Below, one piece after another: positions 35,054 to 44,949 of a stretch of 64,000 nucleotides of DNA. Each line of letters starts with the position of its first letter. Positions within the stretch are counted from its first letter, which is position 1. Below the pieces are notes generated by a model, which ran no database searches, had not been told where the DNA came from, and saw nothing but the letters and a program-made list of their open reading frames with translations. This DNA comes from Bacteroidales bacterium (GTDB lineage: Bacteria > Bacteroidota > Bacteroidia > Bacteroidales > UBA1402). Location: assembly GCA_017468435.1 (NCBI GenBank), contig JAFUIP010000014.1, forward strand, positions 1 to 64,000, read 5' to 3'. The position numbers and the translations under genes are program-made.

Positions 35054-37948
35054 TTAATATCCGAAAATGGTTTCGAGGCTTACTTTTTCTACCTTGCCTC
35101 TTTCTTGCATATCCTTGAAATTCAAATCGTTTTCGTCGCCCAAAATAGCGTAATGATAGGGACGATTCTTCACCACGTTCTGTTGGAATGCCTTGACATC
35201 TTCCAAGCCAAGTGAGGGCAAAGCTTCAAAAACATCACGACGAATATCGTAGTTCAAACCATAACGTTGCATGCGATCGTAGTAGCTGAAAATGCTTGCG
35301 CGGGTAATGCGTTCGGTTCTCAAAGAAGATTCCAAACTGCTCTTGGCCAACGAGAAAGCCGCCTGAGACTCGGGCATGTCGTTGATAATTTCGTCGAAAG
35401 CATCCATGGCATCTTTCATCTTGTCGTTCTGGGTAGCGATGTAAGTCATCATGTAGTAAGGCAATTCCTTGCGACCGCCGTCGTTGTAGCGAGCCGAAGC
35501 CGAATAAGCCAAACCACGAGCTTCACGCATTTCCTGGAAAACGATGCCGTTCATGCCGCCGCCGAAATATTCGTTGTACATATCGATGATGGCCTTCTTA
35601 GAAGGATCGAAAGCTTCGTTCAGGTTGGAAACAGACGACATATAAATCTGCTTGGCGGGATAATGAGCAAAGAGAACCTTGGGCGTTTCGGTAGAAAGCG
35701 TATAAACGATTTCCTGTTCGGGCGCGGGCTTGGTGCTGGCGGGCAAAGCATGATGCTGACTCAAAACAGCGGCCAATTCTTCCTGAGAAGCAGGACCATA
35801 ATAACGAATGCTATGCGGATAATCCAACAAAGACTTCAAAGCGCCAATCAGGTCTTCGGCCTTCAATGCCTTCAACTCCTTGTTGTTCAAAACGTTTCTG
35901 GTAGATTCCTTGCCATACGACAGATAAGAACGCAAACGAGAGAAAATAGTAGATTGGCTCAACTTGGCATCGGCACGCGATTTGAGTTCGCCTTCGATAA
36001 AGCGTTGGAAAGCAGGCTCATCAACCTGGGCATTTTGCAATACATCGTCGAGCAAAGCAATGGCTTGAGGCATGTTGTCGGCCAAACCGCTCAGCGAAAC
36101 ATTGGTGTAAAGACTGTTGGTGTAGGCTCTGTAGTCGCAAGCCAAACGATACAATTCCTTGCGGATGTCTTCGTTGCTACGGCTCGAAGTGCCCAAATAA
36201 GTGAGATAATCGAAAGCCAAGGGCAAAAGTTTGTTGTTGTCGCTGCTTACGTCGAAACGATATTCGAGGCTGAAAAGCTTGTTTTCAGTGTTTTGGATAT
36301 ACATAAGCGGCCATTTTCCTTCGATGGTATTTTTTTGGATAGCCGTTTCGAAATCGACGAATGCAGGCTGGATGGGTTCTACCACGCTGGCCTTGATCTC
36401 TGCCAAGAAGTCGCTGATAGAGTCGCGGTTGGTCAGGATGGGCGTGATGGCAGGCTTAGCAATCTTGATTTCGTTGGGATCTTGTCCGCGACGCTTGTAA
36501 ACAAGAGCATAACCATCTGTCAACCATTTGTTGGCGTAAGCAACGATATCTTCTTTGGTCACCTGGCTCAGACGGTCGAGTCGAGACACTTCATCGGCCC
36601 AAGATTTGCGACAAGTAAAGGCATCCAACATCATGCTTACGCGGCTGTTGTTGTTTTCCATAGCCCTCATTTGCTGCAACTTGAACTGGTTGATGGAAGC
36701 TTCGAGCAGATATTCGTCGAATTCGCCTTTTTTCAGTTTTTCAATTTCAGCCAACATCAAATCCTTTACTTCGTCGAGGGTCTGGCCCTGCTTGGGATAG
36801 CCCAAAAGCATGAAAGTGCTGTAATCGGCCAGGTCGTACAAACCGCAACCAACAGCCAAAGCCTTCTGCTGCTGATTGATATCGAGGTCGAACAAACCGG
36901 CGGTACCATTGCTCACAATCATATCGAGCAAACTCAACATTTCGGAATCCTTGCTGCTCTTGCCGGGGAAAGGCCAAGCCACGCTCACCATTTCTGCATC
37001 ATTACCAAACACTTCGGCCGTATGACGCTGCTGCGAAGGTTGAGCGGGTTCAAAATCCAATACAGGCACATCAGGATTGGGCTTCAGTTGACCGAAATGC
37101 TTCTTGATCACCTTGATAGCCTGATCGGGATTGAAATCGCCAGACATACAGATAACCATGTTGTTGGGCACATAGTAAGTCTTGTGGAAGTTCTTGATAT
37201 TGGTGATAGAAGGATTCTTCAAATGCTCCTGCGAACCCAGAATGGTCTGTTTTCCGTAAGGATGATTGGGATACAAGAGACTGAAAATCTTTTCGTAAAC
37301 CTTGCGGCTATCGCGCGTGAGCGACATGTTCTTTTCTTCGTAGATGGTTTCCAATTCGGTGTGGAAGCCGCGAATCACAGAGTTTTCAAAACGATCGGCC
37401 TGGATGCGTGCCCAGTTTTCCAACTGATTGGAAGGGATGTTTTCCACGTAAGCCGTTTCGTCGTAGCTGGTGAATGCGTTGGTTCCTTCCGATCCGATAG
37501 CAGCCATCAACTTGTCGTATTCGTTGGGAATGAAGATTTTAGAAGCTTCGTAAGAAATGCTGTCAATCTGATGATAAATGGCGGCACGTTCCTCAGGATC
37601 GGTTTTGCTGCGATACACTTCGTACAGGGCTTCAATCTGGTCGAGCATGGGCTTTTCCAATTCGTAATTGCTGGTACCGAATTGTTTGGTTCCCTTGAAC
37701 ATAAGGTGCTCGAAATAGTGAGCCAGACCCGTGGTTTCTGCGGGGTCGTTCTTACCGCCGGCACGCACGGCCACATAGGTTTGAATACGGGGTTCGTTCT
37801 TATTGACAGACATATACACTTTCAGACCATTGTCCAAGGTATAAATACGTGTCTGCATAGGGTCGTTGTCAACGCTTTCGTAAGCAGGTTGACAAGCAGA
37901 AATGGCCAGCGCGAGCAAAGCCATCAACATTACTTGAAGTTTTTTCAT
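35054..37948 (-). CDS. M16 (insulinase/pitrilysin) zinc metallopeptidase lipoprotein
   Basis: 964 residues from ATG 37948. Two in-frame ATGs lie at 37957 and 37954; the later one gives the usual MKKL signal start. Lipobox ALAISACQP. The inverted zinc motif HxxEH is GLAHYFEHLMFKGT near residues 77-81, with the downstream zinc-binding Glu expected about 75 residues on (NSVIRGFHTELETIYEEKNM). The second half is the inactive M16_C-type repeat (VFQEMREARGLAYSASARY). It degrades peptides in the periplasm or at the outer membrane. It lies 19 bp after the glucosaminidase gene. Confidence 0.93.
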   Translation of the reverse strand: MKKLQVMLMALLALAISACQPAYESVDNDPMQTRIYTLDNGLKVYMSVNKNEPRIQTYVAVRAGGKNDPAETTGLAHYFEHLMFKGTKQFGTSNYELEKPMLDQIEALYEVYRSKTDPEERAAIYHQIDSISYEASKIFIPNEYDKLMAAIGSEGTNAFTSYDETAYVENIPSNQLENWARIQADRFENSVIRGFHTELETIYEEKNMSLTRDSRKVYEKIFSLLYPNHPYGKQTILGSQEHLKNPSITNIKNFHKTYYVPNNMVICMSGDFNPDQAIKVIKKHFGQLKPNPDVPVLDFEPAQPSQQRHTAEVFGNDAEMVSVAWPFPGKSSKDSEMLSLLDMIVSNGTAGLFDLDINQQQKALAVGCGLYDLADYSTFMLLGYPKQGQTLDEVKDLMLAEIEKLKKGEFDEYLLEASINQFKLQQMRAMENNNSRVSMMLDAFTCRKSWADEVSRLDRLSQVTKEDIVAYANKWLTDGYALVYKRRGQDPNEIKIAKPAITPILTNRDSISDFLAEIKASVVEPIQPAFVDFETAIQKNTIEGKWPLMYIQNTENKLFSLEYRFDVSSDNNKLLPLAFDYLTYLGTSSRSNEDIRKELYRLACDYRAYTNSLYTNVSLSGLADNMPQAIALLDDVLQNAQVDEPAFQRFIEGELKSRADAKLSQSTIFSRLRSYLSYGKESTRNVLNNKELKALKAEDLIGALKSLLDYPHSIRYYGPASQEELAAVLSQHHALPASTKPAPEQEIVYTLSTETPKVLFAHYPAKQIYMSSVSNLNEAFDPSKKAIIDMYNEYFGGGMNGIVFQEMREARGLAYSASARYNDGGRKELPYYMMTYIATQNDKMKDAMDAFDEIINDMPESQAAFSLAKSSLESSLRTERITRASIFSYYDRMQRYGLNYDIRRDVFEALPSLGLEDVKAFQQNVVKNRPYHYAILGDENDLNFKDMQERGKVEKVSLETIFGY

Positions 37949-37967
37949 ATACATCATTATTTAAGAA

Positions 37968-39176
37968 TTATCTCAATTTCAGTTCTTGTCCCACATAAAT
38001 AGGATCGCCGAAAGCCATGCCGTTCAGTTCGTAGAGAGCCTTCAGACGAAGTCCGTACTGTTGCGCGATGCTGTGCATGCTGTCGCCGGTTCTTACAGTA
38101 TGCGTAGCGCTTTCACCTTCCCAGACACTCATTTTTTTATTCAAAAAGATAAGATCGCCTGGCTTAATCTGATAATTTTTAGGCACTTCGTTTATCTGAC
38201 GCAGGCGCGAAGGCGAAATATTGAATTCGTTGGCCAAGGTCTTGTAGTTGTCGCCAAAACGAGCCACAATGTAAGGCGATGTTCCTTTATATAAAATGGT
38301 ATGACTGTTTTCGGCCGTGATGGTGCGCGGACCTTCTTCTTGCTGAGAACTTTGCACCAATACCTGATAATCTTTTGCTTGCTGTACGGCTTCCAATCGC
38401 TGCGTGGCAGCCTTAGCCCTTTCCTCGCGTTCTGGCTTTTGCTTCGCGGGCTTTTCAGGCTTTACTTTCTCCGGTTTTTCCGCTTTCACCGTCGGGCTTT
38501 CCGCTTTCTCCGTCAAATCTTCCGCTTTTGCCGACGGGTCTTCCTTTGCATCCACCGCTGCCGGTTTGGCCGCCGGTTTGGCATCAGAAGCCGCCTCATC
38601 CCAATTTCGCATCAGACGACGAGCCTTGCGCGGATTGCAGGCAATTTTCGTGTATTCGTTCAAATCGTACAATTCAATAAGACGGATCAATTTATTGGCA
38701 TACTGCTTATCGGTGGCATAGCCGGCCTTTTTCAAGCCACGGGCCCAAGCCTTGTAATCCTTCACATTCAGTTCGAAAAGAAAATCATAACGCGGACGAT
38801 CTACCAAAAACAAGGAATGATCGGTGTAAGAATCCAGCACACGGCGATATTTTCGAAAACACGACATTTCACCATCGTCGAAATACTTTACCGATGGGCC
38901 GTCCCACGAAGAATGACACTTAATGCCAAAATGATTGTTGCTTTTTTTAGCCAACTCGCTATTGCCCGCATTCGATTCCAACAAACCTTGCGCCAAGGTA
39001 ATGCTCGCAGGCACACCATATTTAATTTGCTGACGCATGGCATCGGGCGCATATTTTTTGATGTAATCCTGATATGGCTTCAACTTGACATCCGCACGGC
39101 AAAAGGGAGCGAAAACAATCATCAAGAAGACAATGAGAATACTTGTTTTTAACCGAAATAAGTTATTTTTGTGCAT
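37968..39176 (-). CDS. Glucosaminidase (FlgJ/LytG-type) with two LysM domains
   Basis: 402 residues from ATG 39176. The frame is open for 40 codons upstream, but that reading lacks a signal peptide, whereas MHKNNLFRLKTSILIVFLMI provides one. The N-terminal mannosyl-glycoprotein endo-beta-N-acetylglucosaminidase-like domain has its catalytic Glu in LAQGLLESNAGNSELA. The middle is Lys/Pro/Ala-rich and disordered (about 200-290). Two LysM domains follow, at about 305-345 (YIVARFGDNYKTLANEFNIS) and at the C-terminus (HTVRTGDSMHSIAQQYGLRL). It cleaves peptidoglycan glycan strands. It is first in a four-gene operon. Confidence 0.92.
   Translation of the reverse strand: MHKNNLFRLKTSILIVFLMIVFAPFCRADVKLKPYQDYIKKYAPDAMRQQIKYGVPASITLAQGLLESNAGNSELAKKSNNHFGIKCHSSWDGPSVKYFDDGEMSCFRKYRRVLDSYTDHSLFLVDRPRYDFLFELNVKDYKAWARGLKKAGYATDKQYANKLIRLIELYDLNEYTKIACNPRKARRLMRNWDEAASDAKPAAKPAAVDAKEDPSAKAEDLTEKAESPTVKAEKPEKVKPEKPAKQKPEREERAKAATQRLEAVQQAKDYQVLVQSSQQEEGPRTITAENSHTILYKGTSPYIVARFGDNYKTLANEFNISPSRLRQINEVPKNYQIKPGDLIFLNKKMSVWEGESATHTVRTGDSMHSIAQQYGLRLKALYELNGMAFGDPIYVGQELKLR
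39143..39171 (+). promoter_or_regulatory. Promoter of the cytidine deaminase gene
   Basis: TTG at 39143-39145, 18 bp spacer, TATTTTTG at 39164-39171. It lies inside the 5' end of the divergent glucosaminidase gene. The leader is about 17 nt. Confidence 0.6.
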
Positions 39177-39193
39177 CAATAAATTCTTAAAAA

Positions 39194-39670
39194 ATGAGAC
39201 AGGCAAAAATCTTGGCAAAGTTAACATATTGTCGCTTAGATGAATTGAATTCAACGGAAAAAAACTTGATTCAAGCAGCAAAAAATGCATGCGCATCGGC
39301 CTACGCGCCCTATTCGCATTTTCAGGTGGGCGCCGCCGTCTTGCTCGACAATGGAAATATCGTCATAGGAAACAACCAAGAGAACGCCGCCTTCCCTTCC
39401 GGACTCTGCGCCGAGAGAGTCGCCTTGTTTGCCGCCGCTTCTCAATTTCCTGAAAACAAAGCCATTGCCTTAGCTATTGCCGCTCGTCATGAAAACGGCA
39501 ACTTCACTCAAAAGGCCGTCAGTCCATGCGGTGCATGCCGACAGGTAATGACAGAAACAGAAAAGCGCTTCCAACATCCGCTGAAAGTGCTTTTGTATGG
39601 GGAATCCGAAATCATCTGCATAGAATCAGCTCAAGAGCTTCTGCCACTGAGCTTTACAGACATCCGATAA
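39194..39670 (+). CDS. cdd: Cytidine deaminase
   Basis: 158 residues, normal for the homotetrameric class. Zinc site: CAE (FPSGLCAERVALFAAA) and PCGAC (AVSPCGACRQVMTE). Substrate entry block: PYSHFQVGAAVLL. It deaminates cytidine and deoxycytidine to uridine in salvage. It abuts the DUF4270 gene tail to tail with no gap (39670/39671). Confidence 0.95.
   Translation: MRQAKILAKLTYCRLDELNSTEKNLIQAAKNACASAYAPYSHFQVGAAVLLDNGNIVIGNNQENAAFPSGLCAERVALFAAASQFPENKAIALAIAARHENGNFTQKAVSPCGACRQVMTETEKRFQHPLKVLLYGESEIICIESAQELLPLSFTDIR
39216..39223 (-). promoter_or_regulatory. -7 element for the glucosaminidase operon
   Basis: Reverse-strand TAACTTTG matches TAnnTTTG and lies 39 bp upstream of the glucosaminidase ATG, inside the cytidine deaminase coding sequence. 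The two divergent transcripts would overlap at their 5' ends by about 30 nt. Confidence 0.45.
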
Positions 39671-41035
39671 TTACATAGTCATGCTGTTCTTGGCGCTATA
39701 GACCAATTCGAGTTTCATGGGCCATTCCTCGTTGGCAGCGCTGCGAAGCTTCAAAGCCGCGGGCCTGGTGTCTTGCAAGAGATACAAAGAAACCTTGTCG
39801 GTATTGACCACTTCCTCCACCGGAATCACCAGGAATTGACTGAAAGGCTCGAACACTTGCGTCGAATCGAGGTCACCATCGGCATGACGCACCGATTTCT
39901 GGATGTAATTGCTCAGATTGAACACATAGCAACCCTCGTCATCGTCGTAGGTAGCCATGAAAGAAGTCAGATTGTCCGACTTGTTGTATTGACCGAAGAA
40001 AGTGTGAACATCCTGCTTCTTAAGCAACAATAACTTTTCGGGAGGTGTCAAAGCCCAAGCATCGTCGTCTATGTCGGTAGCCGTAATTTTCAGTCGTGCG
40101 TAGTTGATATTCTTCTCGCTCAAACGACTAGTGATTTCCGTAAGCGGCATTTCAATTTCGGTGAACATGCCAGCGGGCGCGTAGATAAAGTTCAGGCTAT
40201 CGTTCTCCATTTCAGAAAGATAAGCCTGCAAATCGGGATGCGAATAACGATTAATCTGACGCACTTCCTTGCTCATGGGGAAATAATTGGCCGCCACGGT
40301 ATCGCGCAATACTTCGTTTTTGTCTTTGTATTTTACGTTGTAACAAAATTCCAACTGAGCATCAGTAATATACACCATGCAACCATTGCCGTAGGAAAGC
40401 GTCACATATAAACCAGGGAAATACTTCGTAAAGTTCTCAGCACCGTCGAGAATGGTAGAATCGGCCTGAAAATCTTCCAGCATCTTCTGCGCAAAACCAG
40501 TTTCCAAAGGCACACGCACGCAATATTTCTGCAGTTCGGTCCAATCGTTTTCGGCAGTGATGGGCGTAAAAGTAGCCGAACCTAAACGATTCTCCTTCTT
40601 ATAATAATCCTCTACCTTAATATTTGTGTAGTAAGGTTTGTTCAAATCAATTTGTTTATCAACCAAATACACGCTGGTTTCGAACAAAGCCGAGGAGTTG
40701 CCAAACCATTCGTCGTAGAAAAGATAGAGGAAGACCGAGTCGATTTCGTTGTCGGTCACTTCGGGAAACTTCGATGCCGGCGGACAATACAACTGCGTCA
40801 TGAAATCGGCCTGCGTGGTGCCGAAACGCGTATCGGTATATTCGCCCAAAACGGCTTTCGGATTGCGTTGCAGAATAGAATCGGTAATGACAGTCTTCGA
40901 AGTCAGCACGAAAGTGGCCGTGTCGGTGACAAGCTTATCCTTTTCAGGCTGAATACCTTCGCCCAAAGCATTTCCCTGCGTACATGCAAAGCAAAGCAAA
41001 CAAAGAGGAATTAGAAATAAGGCTGTTTTTTTCAT
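39671..41035 (-). CDS. DUF4270 lipoprotein
   Basis: 454 residues. Lipobox LCLLCFACTQG. The body fits the Bacteroidetes DUF4270 family (KAVLGEYTDTRFGTTQADFM, YLFYDEWFGN). It is an outer-membrane or surface lipoprotein with no known function. The start overlaps the glycosyltransferase-like gene by ATGA, a pairing that appears conserved in Bacteroidales as I recall. Confidence 0.85.
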   Translation of the reverse strand: MKKTALFLIPLCLLCFACTQGNALGEGIQPEKDKLVTDTATFVLTSKTVITDSILQRNPKAVLGEYTDTRFGTTQADFMTQLYCPPASKFPEVTDNEIDSVFLYLFYDEWFGNSSALFETSVYLVDKQIDLNKPYYTNIKVEDYYKKENRLGSATFTPITAENDWTELQKYCVRVPLETGFAQKMLEDFQADSTILDGAENFTKYFPGLYVTLSYGNGCMVYITDAQLEFCYNVKYKDKNEVLRDTVAANYFPMSKEVRQINRYSHPDLQAYLSEMENDSLNFIYAPAGMFTEIEMPLTEITSRLSEKNINYARLKITATDIDDDAWALTPPEKLLLLKKQDVHTFFGQYNKSDNLTSFMATYDDDEGCYVFNLSNYIQKSVRHADGDLDSTQVFEPFSQFLVIPVEEVVNTDKVSLYLLQDTRPAALKLRSAANEEWPMKLELVYSAKNSMTM

Positions 41036-41844
41036 TTTTGTTCCAACAAGGAATTATAGAATTCGTAATAATTGGCGTAATTGTTTTCGCTGCTACCCAC
41101 AATGAAAGGCTTTCCGCTTTCCTTGGCAATCTGTTCCACAGCCGGATCAATCTGAGCGGCACTTTGCACCAAGCCATCGGCATAACGAGCAGCTACACGC
41201 ATCAAAGAAGGATAATCGGCTGCCGGAAGCAATTCAGCGAAATCGGCAGGTTCAACGCCCTCGGCCAAGATTTTATCACCCACATTGGCGGGGAAAGGCG
41301 TCTTGAAAGCATCGTCGTAAATAGAATACACCAACTTGGCATTCTTGAAGAAAGGATCGTCGGCGTAGGTTTTCTTGATGTAGAGCATGGCGAGTACCGA
41401 CATCCAGCCGTGACAGTGAATCACATCGGGCATCCAACGCAATTTTCTGACCGTTTCCAACACACCGCGCACAAAGAAAATACTGCGTTCGGCATTGTTT
41501 TCCGGCTCATTTCCGTTTTCGTCGGCCGTGGTGAATTTATAGTGGAAGAAATCGTCGTTATCGATGAAATATACCTGCATTCGAGCTGCTTGAATAGAAG
41601 CAACTTTGATAATCAGCGGATGATCGTTGTCGTCGATGATAAGGTTCATTCCCGACAAACGAATCACTTCGTGAAGCTGGTTACGACGTTCGTTCACGCA
41701 AGCATAACGAGGCATAAAAGTTCTGATTTCGCAACCCTTTTCTTGAATAGATTGCGGCAGGTGACGGCACACGTCCGACATTTCAGACTCTGGCAAATAA
41801 GGTGTGATTTCTTGACAGATGTACAATACTTTTGAAGCGCTCAT
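41032..41844 (-). CDS. Glycogen/starch synthase-like protein, GT5 catalytic N-domain only
   Basis: 270 residues, about half a full GlgA. It has the GT5 start ([18 protein letters not shown], in place of the usual KxGGL loop), [20 protein letters not shown] (a D-x-x-H-x-H-D/G-W-like block) and [10 protein letters not shown]. The second Rossmann domain that binds ADP-glucose is missing. It may be a regulatory or scaffold protein, or it may work with another subunit. It is cotranscribed with the DUF4270 gene (ATGA overlap). A glycogen cluster lies 8 kb away. Confidence 0.8.
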   Translation of the reverse strand: MSASKVLYICQEITPYLPESEMSDVCRHLPQSIQEKGCEIRTFMPRYACVNERRNQLHEVIRLSGMNLIIDDNDHPLIIKVASIQAARMQVYFIDNDDFFHYKFTTADENGNEPENNAERSIFFVRGVLETVRKLRWMPDVIHCHGWMSVLAMLYIKKTYADDPFFKNAKLVYSIYDDAFKTPFPANVGDKILAEGVEPADFAELLPAADYPSLMRVAARYADGLVQSAAQIDPAVEQIAKESGKPFIVGSSENNYANYYEFYNSLLEQK

Positions 41845-41878
41845 GTATGCTATTTTTTAAAGATGAAAAATTATTTTG

Positions 41879-41886
41879 CAAAGATA
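41879..41886 (-). promoter_or_regulatory. -7 element for the GT5-like/DUF4270 unit
   Basis: Reverse-strand TATCTTTG matches TAnnTTTG, 34 bp upstream of the start codon. The -33 box is not clear. Confidence 0.5.
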
Positions 41887-41993
41887 GTAAAAAATTTTGT
41901 TTATTATCGAGAAATTATCACTTTTGCCGCCGATTATCGAACAAATTGGTACATTTTTCTAACATCGCACAATCGATTAAGAATAAAATAGTT

Positions 41994-42839
41994 ATGAAAA
42001 TCGTAAAGCAAATCTGTGAACTGAAAAATTGCATTTCAGAAGCCAGAAACGCAAAAAAAAATATCGGCTTGGTGCCCACCATGGGCGCGCTTCATGCCGG
42101 ACACATCTCTTTGGTAGAACGTTGCGTGGCCGAAAACGACCTGACAGTGGTGAGTGTTTTTGTCAATCCTACCCAATTCAACGATAAATCCGATTTGGCT
42201 GCCTATCCGCGCACGCCCGAACAAGATGCCGCCATGCTCGAAAAGGCCGGTTGCGACATTGTTTTCATGCCCGAAGTGGAAGAAATGTATCCCGAACCCG
42301 ACACGCGTCAATTCTCATTCGGCGCGCTGGAACAAGTGATGGAAGGCCCTTATCGTCCCGGACATTTCAATGGCGTGGCCCAAATCGTGAGCAAGCTTTT
42401 CTATGCTGTGGAACCCGACAGAGCTTATTTCGGTGAAAAAGATTTTCAGCAGGTGGCCATCATCCGCGAAATGGTGAAACAGTTGCAACTCCCCTTGCAA
42501 ATTGTGTCTTGCCCCATTGTGCGCGAAGCCGACGGACTGGCCATGAGCAGCCGAAATCAACGTCTCAACGCTGAAGAACGCAAAAAATCTGTATTAATAT
42601 CCAAAATTTTGTTGGAAAGCCGTACCTTTGCGCAATCGAATAATGTGGCAGAAACCAAAGCATTTGTCGAAGAAAACATCGGCAAGGAAGACATTTTCCG
42701 CCTTGATTATTACGAAATTGTGGACGGTTACACGCTTCAACCCATCAGCGACTGGAATCAGACGGAATACGCCGTTGGTTGCATTGCTGTATTTTGCGGA
42801 CCCGTCAGATTGATTGACAACATTATCTACAAGTCATAA
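41994..42839 (+). CDS. panC: Pantothenate synthetase
   Basis: 281 residues from ATG 41994. The frame is open upstream to 41832, but the added residues are AT-rich and not PanC-like. ATP motifs: [17 protein letters not shown] (HxGH) and late KMSKS-equivalent [13 protein letters not shown]. The central block [16 protein letters not shown] is intact. It joins pantoate and beta-alanine. panD, supplying beta-alanine, follows after 2 bp. No clear promoter box was found. The nearest is TACATTTT near 41961. Confidence 0.95.
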   Translation: MKIVKQICELKNCISEARNAKKNIGLVPTMGALHAGHISLVERCVAENDLTVVSVFVNPTQFNDKSDLAAYPRTPEQDAAMLEKAGCDIVFMPEVEEMYPEPDTRQFSFGALEQVMEGPYRPGHFNGVAQIVSKLFYAVEPDRAYFGEKDFQQVAIIREMVKQLQLPLQIVSCPIVREADGLAMSSRNQRLNAEERKKSVLISKILLESRTFAQSNNVAETKAFVEENIGKEDIFRLDYYEIVDGYTLQPISDWNQTEYAVGCIAVFCGPVRLIDNIIYKS

Positions 42840-42841
42840 TT

Positions 42842-43192
42842 ATGCAAATAGAAGTTCTGAAATCGAAAATTCATCGAGTTCACGTAACTGAATCCAACTT
42901 GGATTATGTGGGTAGCATCACCATCGACGAAGCTTTGATGGAAGCCGCCAACATCATTCAGGGCGAAAAAGTACAGGTGGTCAACAAAAACAATGGCGAA
43001 CGCTTGGAGACCTATGTTATTAAGGGAGAACGCAATTCGGGAGTCATCTGCCTGAACGGAGCTGCTGCCCGCAAAGCCATGCCCGGCGATGTACTCATCA
43101 TCATCTCGTACGCATTGATGGATTTTGAAGAAGCTAAAACCTTCGAACCCTGGGTCATTTTCCCCGACACCGCCACCAACTTATTGAAATGA
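42842..43192 (+). CDS. panD: Aspartate 1-decarboxylase
   Basis: 116 residues. The self-cleavage site Gly24-Ser25 is in [14 protein letters not shown], which yields the pyruvoyl cofactor. Conserved [20 protein letters not shown] follows. It makes beta-alanine for PanC. It overlaps the M23 peptidase start by ATGA. Confidence 0.96.
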   Translation: MQIEVLKSKIHRVHVTESNLDYVGSITIDEALMEAANIIQGEKVQVVNKNNGERLETYVIKGERNSGVICLNGAAARKAMPGDVLIIISYALMDFEEAKTFEPWVIFPDTATNLLK

Positions 43193-44937
43193 AGCATAAA
43201 GCAGGACTGACGCTTCTTTTTCTGCTATGCTGGCTGAGCCTTTTCCCGAAGGCTCCCTTTGTTGATGCCGATTTCTGCCTTCCCATGCGCATTCCGCCCG
43301 TGCTGAGCGCCAATTTCGGAGAACTGCGCAGCGACCATTTTCATTCCGGTCTCGACTTCAAGACCCAAGGCGTGATTGGAAAAAGCATCTACAGCGTGGC
43401 CGACGGACATGTTTCTCGCATCAGTGTGCGGAAATACGGCTACGGAAAAGCGCTCTACATAGATCATCCCAATGGATACACCAGCGTTTACGCGCATTTG
43501 GAATACCTCTCGCCCCGATTGGATTCTGTGCTTCGCGCGGCTCAATACGAAGAAAAAAGCTACGAGGTAAATCTTTTTTTCGACACTGACGAACTTCCTG
43601 TAAAACAGGGAGAATGGATTGCCGTGAGCGGAAATACCGGCGGCAGCGGCGGGCCTCATCTTCATTTCGAAATTCGCGACACACAAAGCGAAGACGTGAT
43701 GGATCCTTTGCTTTGGTATGCACCTTATATTAAAGATTTGGTAAAACCGCGCATACAAGCCTTAGCCGTTTATCAGTTCGCATCGGAAGCCCACCAATCT
43801 GTGCCGGAAGCCCACCCATCTGCACCGGGCGACTGCCTTTCGCCGCGCACAAAGAAAAGCATCGTCAACATTGCCGATAATCAGTTGCAAGGCACCCTGC
43901 CAAAGGTGTGGGGAAACATTGCATTGGGACTGAAAGCCTACGACTACATGAGCGACACGCACAATATTTACGGAGTTCAACTGATTCGTCTTTTCCTGGA
44001 TGACAAAGAAATTTTCCGCCAGGACCTGAGTCGTTTTTCTTTCGATAACACTCGCTATATCAATTACATAACCGATTACGAAGAATGGGCTTTGCATCGT
44101 TCGTGGATCATGCGCTCTTATTTTCCGCACAATGGACAAGGCATCGTGAACATTTCTGAAGAAAAAGATTATCATTTTCGCTATGAGCTGAGCGACCGAC
44201 ACGGCAACACGCAAGTTTTCCGCTTCACGCTGCGCGGTGAAAAACCGATGCTCACGGATAATTCGCTCGTTTACCCGCAAGTAGCTGTTTCTCACGACAT
44301 TCAACAAAAGAGCATCAAACGCCTGCTTCAAAAAGAGTTTCAAAACGACTTGCTATACCGCGACGCCATGTTGCGCATTCCGCCGGGAAGTCTGTACGAA
44401 AATGCCGAATTCACTTATCACACAAGTCCCTGCGATGGATTTTCGCCCATTTATCATGTGGGCTATGCCGGCACGCCGCTGCATCAGAAAATCGAGCTCG
44501 CCTTGGCTGTTTCCAATGACCAACTATCTGAGAAAGAACCATATTACTTAGCTTATCGCAATCACAAGAACGAATGGGAATACGTGGCATCGCGCTACGA
44601 AAATGGCTGGATGTTGGCCTCTGTGAACCGCCTGGGCGACTACCGTGTTTTGTCTGACACAATTTCTCCAAAAATTTCGTTAACAAATATTGACAATGAT
44701 TTAAAAAATGATTTAATTCGCATCCTTGTAAAAGACAATGAGTCTGACATTGCTAATTTTCAGGTGTATATAGACGGCCAATGGGCCTTGTTCGAAGACG
44801 ATTACAAACGCGATGCCATCTTCTACAGGATAGATGGCGTGGCTTTGCGTCGCGAAGGGAAACAACACAGACTGAAGGTGAAAGTGTGGGATCATTGTGG
44901 CAATTACTCGGAAAAAGAAACATTATTCATTTATTAA
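43189..44937 (+). CDS. M23-family metallopeptidase (LytM-like)
   Basis: 582 residues. Signal peptide, then a LytM domain close to the N-terminus: zinc ligands in HFHSGLDF (H-x3-D) and [11 protein letters not shown] (HxH). The long C-terminal part looks beta-rich. A tandem duplication encodes [16 protein letters not shown] near residue 200, which may be a recent local expansion. M23 enzymes cut peptidoglycan cross-bridges, or, if inactive, regulate amidases. It is in an operon with panC, panD and pgm. Confidence 0.9.
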   Translation: MKHKAGLTLLFLLCWLSLFPKAPFVDADFCLPMRIPPVLSANFGELRSDHFHSGLDFKTQGVIGKSIYSVADGHVSRISVRKYGYGKALYIDHPNGYTSVYAHLEYLSPRLDSVLRAAQYEEKSYEVNLFFDTDELPVKQGEWIAVSGNTGGSGGPHLHFEIRDTQSEDVMDPLLWYAPYIKDLVKPRIQALAVYQFASEAHQSVPEAHPSAPGDCLSPRTKKSIVNIADNQLQGTLPKVWGNIALGLKAYDYMSDTHNIYGVQLIRLFLDDKEIFRQDLSRFSFDNTRYINYITDYEEWALHRSWIMRSYFPHNGQGIVNISEEKDYHFRYELSDRHGNTQVFRFTLRGEKPMLTDNSLVYPQVAVSHDIQQKSIKRLLQKEFQNDLLYRDAMLRIPPGSLYENAEFTYHTSPCDGFSPIYHVGYAGTPLHQKIELALAVSNDQLSEKEPYYLAYRNHKNEWEYVASRYENGWMLASVNRLGDYRVLSDTISPKISLTNIDNDLKNDLIRILVKDNESDIANFQVYIDGQWALFEDDYKRDAIFYRIDGVALRREGKQHRLKVKVWDHCGNYSEKETLFIY

Positions 44938-44949
44938 AAACATATAGTC

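Noticed and set aside
35267..38002. A 911-codon open frame on the + strand opposite the M16 peptidase gene
   Set aside because: The reverse strand carries a complete M16 peptidase with HxxEH and lipobox. The + frame has no recognisable motif and is a codon-bias shadow.
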